From the NCBI GenBank assembly GCA_963555705.1, contig OY743172.1, forward strand, positions 20,459,446 to 20,523,445: DNA of 64,000 nt. Reading direction: 5' to 3'. Positions 56,009-64,000 of the stretch are shown here, piece after piece. This stretch comes from Ligustrum vulgare (Eukaryota; Streptophyta; Magnoliopsida; Lamiales; Oleaceae). Position numbers and translations under genes: made by a program. Below the pieces are notes generated by a model. That model saw only the letters and a program-made list of their open reading frames with translations, did no database searches and was not told the DNA's origin. How positions within the stretch are numbered: position 1 is the stretch's first letter; every line of letters starts with the position of its first letter.

Positions 56009-59000
56009 TTAATCACAAGACGCAACAGCAAGTGCTACCCTAAGATCATTTGAAGTTTCGCATACGTACATTCTGTATGTTTCTATTTCTTGTTGATAAA
56101 ACTCTGAAGCAGAGTCAGTATAATAACTTTTGCTCACTCGATCACGTTTGGAGAATGTTATCTCCCTCAAAATTGGTTCATGCCCGTTAAGGAGATTACC
56201 CATGCTCAATACTTTCCTCCATGACTGGTTAGCAGTTGGAGGAGTAAACATGCCAGCAACGACGTCTCTTTCACGTGCCCTTACTTCATGCTTTTTCTTA
56301 AACTCCTATGGAAGAAAAACGAAAATACAAGAAAATTGTCAATATATGTGACCAAAAGTAACTCGGGCACCACAAAGAACATCATGATAGTTAATCAACT
56401 TGCCTTGAGCAAGGCTTTTAACTCCAAAAGAACAGAAATTGAAAAACGAGGATAATTCAGGTTTTTAGTGAGCAACAACTATTAGTAAACTTATGTTTGT
56501 GAAACTGAAATGACCGAGGAAAGGCAGATTTTGAGATATGATATGAAACCTAGAGCTAGGAACAGTAGGGGAGTTCATTTAGATATACCTATACTTTTGA
56601 CGAGAAAAAAGTACACGGTAACTGCTTACCTTCTGGTAATCACCTTGTACGGAGCCACTTCCCATATTTCGTTGGTAGTAGTCATAGTAATCCCTGAAAA
56701 TTGCTTCTGCAAGTAATGGTGCTTTCAAAAACTTGCGATGAAGAGAAGCTGCTAATGTAAGCAACTTTTCAACGTGTCCAAAAATAACACAAAGCCGTCT
56801 TACATCTTCAATAATTTCACTATCATCAGATCTACTATATGCTGCAAATATAAACAAAAATTAGTAAATTCTAGAAAGCACAATTCCTTGATAATTCAAA
56901 GATACCAGAGAAGCAAATGTACATTGTAGATATTTTAAGGTAGATGGCATTGTGAGGTACAGTTGTTCAATTTTAGTTGTCATCCGCTTTAAGTCACCAA
57001 TTGATGTCTGATTAAGCGTGTCAGCAGCCGCTCTGAATGCAGTACAAACCATTTGCTCCAGCAATTGACGTGGTCGCAGGGTTTCCAGATAATGAAGAAC
57101 CTAACTCGAGATGATGTGAAGATTGAAGTTTTGAGTGAGTGAAAATAAAATCAAGAAAAGAGAACATATTGCCCTCCTACAAATTGCTCAACTAAAAGAA
57201 AAATATGAAAATAAAGGTGTAAGAATACGCAGCAAAGTTCCCAATGAAATAATATGTACAAGCGCGGAAGGATTTTTATCATTCCCTCAAAAATTGAATT
57301 TCTTCTGAAAGTTTTCCTATATATTTTAATAAAAACATACTTCAAAAAGCCTGCTAATCCTAAGAACATGATAACCAGTATCACATGTAATTTAACTTGC
57401 AACAGACAGCCATTGACTCTGAACGCACAAGGAGCAACATAAAACAAATTCAGTAGCATTCAAACAACAAAGGATAAACAAATGTCCACTGAGGTTTTGC
57501 ATAGTGAATTCACTATGTATTTTTTATATGCGACAAATTATGAAAAATAATCAAACAAACAATCGTTCGCTTGGATCAGCAATAAATCCAAATAGAATAT
57601 CTGTTCAATAACTACAATGCTCATGCTCAGAGTAAAGAAAAATATTGACCATTTCCATTAATTATACTTTGTTATCATAAGAGTCATTTTACCAGTACCA
57701 AGCGACTAAGAGAACAAGACCTGTAAAATTAAGATGAAACTTCATGCATAGAGTAAGCAAGCCATCTTTTGTAGACATTTTGCTTTAAAGCAAAGAATAG
57801 TAATGGGTGCAATGTAGCAAGCATGGTAGGCGGAGCAATGTGGCTGCTCAAGTAAATTACTTGGTCCATTTCTAGAGAGTTTCCATTTCCGGGTTGTTAT
57901 TGGTTAAGAGAGAGAGCAAAGAGTTTAAACAAATTGCTGGAATTTCTAAGTGACGCTCTTGCAGGGCCATATATTCTTCGTTCAGATCAATGATAACTAA
58001 AATATTGGGTGACATCTCATCTATTAATCCTGCGCTGACACGCGTGCAAGCGAGATAATTGTCTTCAACATAAGACAGTTATTCTGTTTTTTATTGCATT
58101 CAAAAGTCCTTGAACTTATGAAGTCTCGTTTCTCTACTTTATTTTTGACAGTTTCACAGAATACTTTTGTCCTCTATTACATTGCATCTACACTAGTTTT
58201 GTTTAGCTGTTTTCCCTTGCAACTTACCCACGTAGAATAATCCTCCAAATCACTCAACCGTTCTACCCCCCACCCCACAAAAAAAAAATGACGGACCAGT
58301 TTGATACAAATTTACTAGCAAGACAAAGAATACCACAATCAAAATTTACCTTTTCTCCTTCTCGATTTGGATCTAGAAGTGGCTTCTGTTTGGAAGCTTC
58401 CAAAGCTGGGGCATCATTCCAGATTTTTCTCCAAGAACACCCATATTCGGACATTCTCTTGGACAGCCTTCCTCGAGGAGGCCACTCATACTTTGATCCC
58501 CCTGCTGCACTATTCTTTGACTGCTCTGCTGCGCTAGTTTGAGAGAATTCAATCTCACTGTCATCCTCCCAATCTTTGGGTGAATGCCATCTTATGAAAT
58601 CTTCGAACACAGCATCTGGGTTAGCTGCCTTAAATGCAGACATGTCTGCAATCAAATGGTAGAGGAAATCTTTCCGGGATTAAAATACTTCTTCAATAGA
58701 AGAAGAGATACAATGATCATAACAGATCCTCTTTTCATGCTTCATATGTATTTTATCTATGATTCAAAAAACAAATAACAGATATGAGATATAGAATATG
58801 AAACGTGAATGAAAAGGGGGCAGCCCCAAAGTTTTCATGGTTGAAATATATGGTTATTTGCATTTAGCACTAAGACGTAATCTAAATATATTCACAAAAT
58901 TCCAGGCAATAGCAACCAATCGGTAATATAATTTTAAATGGTAGTTTAAGGCATATGGATGATGGAAATTAAAAAGGCTTCGGAAGAACCTTTTTGGAGC

Positions 59001-62000
59001 TACTTTCTCTTTGAACAATGTTCTTGATGGAGATTAAGATGAAGATATAAATAAGGATAGGAATAAAGTTTAGATGTGATTTTAGAAATAGAATTTTATT
59101 CATAGCACGTTTATATTTGATTAGATTAGATTAGTTTGGATATTTTAGAAGTTTATTTCCCTTAGCTTCTTAGTTTATGTACTCTATAAATAGAGGGACT
59201 TGTTCATTGTAATATTGACACTTGAATATATGAATAAAAACTGATTTTCCTTTTGCCTCAATTCTTTTTTCTTGGACCCCTTTCTTTCTCTTTTTCTCTT
59301 GTTCGTTAACAAGTTATAATCATCCGACTTAGTATCTGAGCAATTCGATTTCCTGTGGCCTATCCACAAACAATATCCACCCAATCATTTACATTCAATT
59401 CAATCCATACACTCATCGCAAACTTCCACCATCCATCCAAACCCAATAACCATCTTTCATAAATTAAAAAAAAAAAAAAACTTGGAACAGCACGGGAACA
59501 AATTAGCAACAGCAGTAGTAGCTTCTCTTTTTCAGTTTAGTAGTTTACATTAGTTTATTAAAAAAAATAATAATAACACAGCAGTTAGTTCTATTATATA
59601 GTTGCTGTTTTAGTTTCAAATAAAACAATTGCGTGCTCCTGCTCATATTGCACTGTGCTTCTGTTCTTCCCCCAGCCCACCCCCACTTCATATATGTCAT
59701 CATCACAAATCCACCAACTACAAACCAATTCCCCAATATAGAAACTCACAACCCTAACACCACATCCCACAACATAAAAAACTCCAAATACCAATACCCA
59801 TTATTCTCAGCCTACATTGACATAATTCCCCACACATACAATTCCAGTCCAGCCATTATACAAAATCTAATCCGGCCCAAATCCTCCAACTCTCCCTCTT
59901 CTCCATTAGAATACTTTTGATATTCTAGAAGTTGATTACCTTTTAGCTAATTTATTTACTTTAAGACTTATTCATCATAATATTGACACTTGATTATATG
60001 AATAAAAATTGATTTCCTCTTTGCCCACATTCTTCTCTTCTTTGGACCCCTTTCTTTCTGCTTATTCTCTTGTTTGTTAACAAGTTATACGCATCATGCG
60101 TCAGTTCTATAAACAAATTGTAAGTGAATGTCAACCTGGAAGTGATGTAGTAATTTGAATTTGGATATTTTCCTTCATATTCGGCACGTAGTCTTCATTT
60201 TCAATTTATTTGTAAAAACTTCATTGTTGTTAGATGGACCAAGATAAGATTAATTTCCTTTTATTCCTGATTATTCTGAGACATTCTATATTATTATTCT
60301 CCAGCTATGCATATCACTTAAAACAATTGTGTTCTGTTCCAATAAATTCAGAGTTTGCTCCACATCCCAAAAAAAAGAAAAAGAAAAATCAAAGTGTTGA
60401 CGCCTCTGGGGTACTTACGGCTCGGCCAACACACGGATTGTCCACCGCGTGGTGTGGATTTGTTCCACGCGAGGTGGACGCGTCCCCAGGGGGTTTCGAA
60501 CCTTGGACCTTTGGAATATATGAATTCCAACCTTGTGGCGTCAACATAAAAACGCGCAGCTTAGTGGTTACCATGGAGACCTTTGGAATTCATATATTCC
60601 AAAGGTCCAAGGTTCGAAACCCCCTGGGGACGCGTCCACCTCGCGTGGAACAAATCCACACCACGCGGTGGACAATTCGCTGTGTTGGCCGAGCCTAAGT
60701 ACCCCAAAGGCTGGTGGCGTTACAACACAGCGAATTGTCCACCGCGTGGTGTGGATTTGTTCCACGCGAGATGGATGCGTCCCCAGGGGGTTTCGAACCT
60801 TGGACCTTTGGAATATATGAATTCCAAAGGCCTCCCTGATAACCACTAAGCTAAGTCACAAAGCAAGAATCAATTAATTCCTAAAATAGGTGTTCATATG
60901 GCATGTCACGAGCATCAAGGCTCTCAAGACCAATAAAATATTATTCTTAGCTATTTCCTTTAAAAGGGAAAACGTGTTGATACTTCCTATCTAGATTGTA
61001 AGATTACCCCCTCTACATGAATTAATTCACCAATCAATTTGATCCACCGAAATGTCCAATTCATCGAAATCTTCAAAAGTACACCAAGCAATGTTAAATT
61101 TGGTCTAGCTCTCCGGCTTCTAACCTGTTATAATTGAATAAAGCAAGGACCATCTTTAGATCTACATAAATGATGTGCTAGCTTTAAGGACTCGATCTTT
61201 GTGCTCAAATCGTTAACTTATGTAATTGTTCACTTTGAAAGGGCATCTGCCCTTTTATCACTCACAGTTTTCTGTCGCGTTCCCCAAATTTGAACCCAAG
61301 ACAGTTATGAGAAGGCATCTAGTGAACAATACGTAAGTTAATGCCTTTGGGTATAGAGGTCGGGTCGTTATACCAACTACTCAAGTGGTCTTTCACTTAT
61401 ATTCAACTGGTGCCACCTCCTTTTTGGCATATTTCCATTTGTGCACTCATAAAAAAGTGTAGTAAGTAATCAGACCTCATCATCAGATAATGGATAAAGC
61501 ATTCCCAGGATAGGGCACTTTGCTGTAATAAGGAAACTACCATCTTTCATCTTCACAACTTCCTGATACATCTCAAAGTTAACATGCTGAAAGAATCTAT
61601 TCTAAAAAACTGCATGAAGCTTACCCCTTGAGGCACGGGTGTCTCATGAGGCTTTCATTAAAAGCATCATGCTTATGCATCGAATGCCCTTTGTCAAGCC
61701 TTGTGCCTTGTTTATGGAGCCTTATGCCTCAAAGCTAGCCTCAGGGTGGTTGAGGTATGCGCTCATTTCTCTTATGTTGTACCGATTTTTTATTCTTAAT
61801 CTACATTTACAAGAGAGGAAAAGGGACAGGTTCATTTCATGTGGAGGATGATGACAAAGAATGAGAAGAAACTTTAGAGAGGACTCAGGAGAATAACTAG
61901 GGAATCAAATTTTAAAGATCCTAGAATACATACGAGACTTCAAGACAAGTTTTACTTCTAGCAGCAGATTACAATTTTGTTATTTGATTGCTAATTTAAA

Positions 62001-63291
62001 AACTTAGTTTTTGCTACTTATGTTCGCTTGCAAGTTAAGACTTTTAAATTTTGTTAATTTGTTTCATTATGGATCTTCAAGATGGTTTATAGTTTATCAT
62101 GAGAATTTTTTATTTTTTATTTTTAATTATATTCTTTTGGAATTATTTTATTTGTTTGTCTCGAAGATTGTGCTGCAGATCACACATATAAAATTCCTCA
62201 GTACTCAATCAAGTATTTTAAACATTGTCTAAAATCATCTTTCATTTTCCCAATCATTCTCAAAAACACCTTTTTTATAATGACTTGTGCTTAACGAGAA
62301 AAGAGTCGATGAATGCATCGAATGTGGTGCAAAACTAATGAAAAAAATGAAAAGCTAGTACCATTATGAAATAAAGTCATCAATACCACGAGGAAAGCAA
62401 TACTCATTACCTGATACCAAGATCTCTTTCTCCAGTTGAGCAGAGAAGCTCTGTAATAAAATGCAAATAATCTATCTGAGAGAAATATAATGAGTCTCAC
62501 AACCAGCAACTGAAGTTTATGTTTGCAAAAATATATGTAAAAACTCCTAGTCTGTCACCATCAATTCGTACTGAGAGTTCGAATCTCTCTCTTACAAGGA
62601 AGGAAACAGCTAAAAGGTGGCTGCTCAAATCAGAACTAACATCTGCAGTTATCACCCCCAACTAGTTTGCAGTGCACTTAGAAATTCCCTCAACTACCTA
62701 GTCAACGCAAAATACTAGACTGAAAAATCTGGAAGTTCCAAAATGCTATTCATGCATTTAACATTGAATTAGCTAATTAAATTAGACTATTGACAGACCA
62801 ATGAGCTTTTATTCTGTTGGGAGAGCATGTTTGCATTATCTCGACACCTAATGGTTTCTCAGACTACCATATACCTAGATCTAGTGGTTCTTTATCAATG
62901 GGAAAAAAGATCGTATCTTGGAAGGTTAAAATCTTACAAATGTATCAGCACAGGCTTCAGCAGCTCGCAGTCGTTCTTCGTGCATATCTTCTGTCATAAG
63001 TGGTGGATCCTACGACAAATTTAGAGAATCGTGTTGTTATTTACAGCTACTTGAGGGAGGAAGAGAGGCAGTAGGGGCAAAACTAGCTGCTCAAAATAAC
63101 TAACCTGGGTGATTGGAGCATGCATAACCTCACGTGAGTGTAAAAGCATCATAGCCGGTAAAGCACCAGCTGAACCCCTCCTGTCATGTTCAGAAGACTT
63201 GCTTATAGCAGATGTTGCAATTTCATGATGTTTAGAGTCATAACTGGCTTCTTCAGTTTTAGGACTGAGCAAACCATTTGAAGCTGATTGG
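56009..63291 (-). CDS. Rab3 GTPase-activating protein catalytic subunit, 3' part (426 aa visible)
   Basis: Seven exons, in transcript order: 63291-63105, 63009-62938, 62450-62411, 58645-58350, 57100-56923, 56841-56630, 56305-56009. All junctions are GT-AG and all phases agree, so one 426-codon frame runs to the stop at 56009. Landmarks: DRRGSAGALPAMMLLHSREV, DPPLMTEDMHEERL, SFSAQLEKEIL, DMSAFKAANPDAVFEDFIRW, WPPRGRLSKRMSEYG, YLETLRPRQLLEQMVCTAFR, ERDVVAGMFTPPTANQSWRK. These are the conserved C-terminal half of plant Rab3GAP catalytic subunits (PF13890), which act on Rab GTPases in membrane traffic and autophagy. The 5' exons lie beyond 64000. The coding parts show no damage despite the repeat-laden intron 58646-62410. 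Confidence 0.9.
57101..58349 (-). other. Rab3GAP intron, no embedded gene seen
   Basis: 1.25 kb intron with GT-AG ends, AT-rich. No repeat family is recognised in it. Confidence 0.7.
59100..60090 (+). mobile_element. degenerate LTR pair (TRIM-like)
   Basis: About 59120-59320 and 59900-60090 are diverged direct repeats sharing GATATTTTAGAAGTT-like, AATATTGACACTTGA, ATATGAATAAAAA, TGGACCCCTTTCTTTCT and TTGTTAACAAGTTATA in the same order. The first copy has TATAAATAGAGG (about 59184). The interior is about 580 bp and non-coding. This fits a small non-autonomous LTR element; no TSD was found. Confidence 0.5.
60391..60858. repeat. three SINE copies in minus/plus/minus order (giant hairpin)
   Basis: Copy A (about 60391-60555, minus), copy B (about 60557-60720, plus) and copy C (about 60721-60858, minus) share a body with TTGGAATTCATATATTCCAA, a box B GGTTCGAAACC and CACGCGGTGGACAATTCG. 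B has box A-like CAGCTTAGTGG (60557-60567) and C has a perfect TAGCTTAGTGG (complement of 60843-60853); A has lost box A. Arms 60560-60687 and 60723-60850 pair over 128 bp with about five mismatches around a 35-nt loop. Open frames here are shadows of the palindrome. Confidence 0.8.
61213..61341. repeat. 129-bp foldback with 21-22 bp arms
   Basis: Arms 61213-61234 and 61321-61341 are inverted with one indel and one mismatch (AGTGAACAAT...TAAGTTAA). Between them lies a second small hairpin GGGCA-TC-TGCCC (61251-61262) and a box B-like TTGAACCC (about 61290). Confidence 0.6.
61476..61586 (-). other. exon-like segment (37 codons) inside Rab3GAP intron
   Basis: Minus strand: acceptor TTCTTTCAG, then an open 111-bp frame (HVNFEMYQEVVKMKDGSF, then CPILGMLYPLSDDE) and a GT donor after GAG. 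The composition is strongly protein-like. Phase is wrong for the Rab3GAP frame: including it would create an immediate stop. I do not recognise the protein. It may be a poison exon or a captured fragment of another gene. Confidence 0.45.
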
Positions 63292-64000
63292 CTGTTAACA
63301 TGAATATAATAAATCAAGAAAAAAGGAAAAAATAAAAGTTAATTGCAAGAGACAGTGTAAATGAAAATCAGATCTAAAGAAACAGAATTATGTTGCAAAT
63401 TTGTAACAGAAAAAGACCATGTCCCGTCCACGGTGACAAGAGGGGAGGAAGTTCACACAATCGTTCCATTCTTGAAATATCACCACAGTGCCCCCACATA
63501 TAATCTACTAGACAAATCTTTTGGGGTTAGCACAGCCTAAAATGAGGAACAACCCATGAATACACCATACCAAGATCTATAGAAAGAACAAGTTACCACC
63601 AAACATGACCTCAAGAAGCATTGTCGTCCTTAAACATTTTACACTGACCATGTAAGGAAACCTACTGACTAATGGTTAAAACTGATATGAATTAGTGGTG
63701 CAACAACCAAACTATACCATGGACATGAATTTTAACTTCAGAATGTAATATAAAAAAATACTAGCTCTACTCAGTTCTGCTGATTTCACCGAAATCTATT
63801 ACTACATAAAATATGTTTGATAAGACAGCAATTTTGTACCCGGGTAAAACTACAAGAGCAGAAAAAATTACAGCCCCATGTAGAGAAAAACAAGAGTATA
63901 CATGTGCTGTCTGTCATTCTTCGTCACTCATCCCAGCTTCATTTTCTTTAAACGTTTGTCAAGAATTTAGGTTCGACCAAGTAAAAGATCACAGTGCACT
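63292..64000 (-). other. Rab3GAP upstream intron (continues past the window)
   Basis: No further exon of the conserved protein is found up to the right edge. A minus frame around 63421-63510 looks superficially coding but has no match to the family and no suitable splice sites. Confidence 0.55.

Larger units (their letters stand above)
58646..62410 (-). other. Rab3GAP 3.77-kb intron hosting several repeats
   Basis: GT-AG intron that splits a Ser/Asp-containing stretch (...EILVS then DMSAFK). It carries a degenerate LTR pair, an inverted SINE trimer, a small foldback and an exon-like segment, listed separately. Confidence 0.8.

Noticed and set aside
60234..60849. Many overlapping 60-150 codon frames on both strands
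   Set aside because: They are repeated readings of the SINE palindrome; identical peptide strings appear on both strands because the sequence is inverted.
63421..63510. Possible extra Rab3GAP exon on the minus strand
   Set aside because: The peptide does not resemble the family and no splice sites in the right phase flank it.

Overview
This window is nuclear DNA of a flowering plant, probably a eudicot. It is AT-rich and dominated by plant-type transposable elements: Ty1/copia and Ty3/gypsy LTR elements primed by initiator-Met tRNA, CACTA/TNP2, hAT, MULE foldbacks, tRNA-derived SINEs and many short MITEs. Only two host genes could be supported. One is an intact single-exon DUF506 (PDDEXK-like) gene on the minus strand (32835-33713). 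The other is the 3' part of a multi-exon Rab3GAP catalytic-subunit gene on the minus strand (56009-63291, continuing past the right edge). Most other open frames are low-complexity or antisense shadows.

Layout. 1-1850: non-coding DNA with a Helitron 3' terminus (1150-1195) and a Tourist-like MITE (1347-1842). 1851-5040: a 3.2 kb tandem/low-complexity field built of C-rich blocks and a degenerate GTCACA satellite. 5041-8177: non-coding, with a full-length SINE flanked by a 12-bp target duplication. 8178-14904: a triple nest in which a MITE was hit by a copia LTR (now solo), which was hit by a Ty3/gypsy element. That gypsy element carries a foreign pol segment inside its own 5' LTR. 15171-16872: a foldback MULE with a 9-bp TSD. 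17277-19019: MITEs. 19085-25761: a complete but decayed Ty1/copia element with TSD CTTTA. 27240-31843: a TIR element containing a 3.4 kb solo LTR. 32700-33800: the DUF506 gene. 36467-38015: a foldback element containing a 671-bp solo LTR. 38373-39560: a dead hAT transposase. 39857 to about 51390: a CACTA element (subterminal hairpins, TNP2, a second spliced ORF and a Ulp1-like remnant) that was hit by a 4.9 kb solo LTR and by a hAT MITE. 52149-54660: a gypsy gag remnant and a copia solo LTR. 56009-64000: the Rab3GAP gene, with an intron of about 3.8 kb holding a degenerate LTR pair, a head-to-head SINE trimer and an orphan exon-like segment.

How it fits together. Ten insertions could be bounded by exact or nearly exact target-site duplications, so the order of events is readable in several places. 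The repeats do not form a metabolic or defence system. The most unusual object is the gypsy element at 8306-14043. A 2.66 kb sense-strand segment (gag end to integrase zinc finger) replaces about 105 bp of its 5' LTR, short matching motifs sit at both joints, and the whole is flanked by a perfect TSD. This looks like a double template switch between an autonomous and a non-autonomous element. All family assignments come from motif reading by eye; no database search was run.
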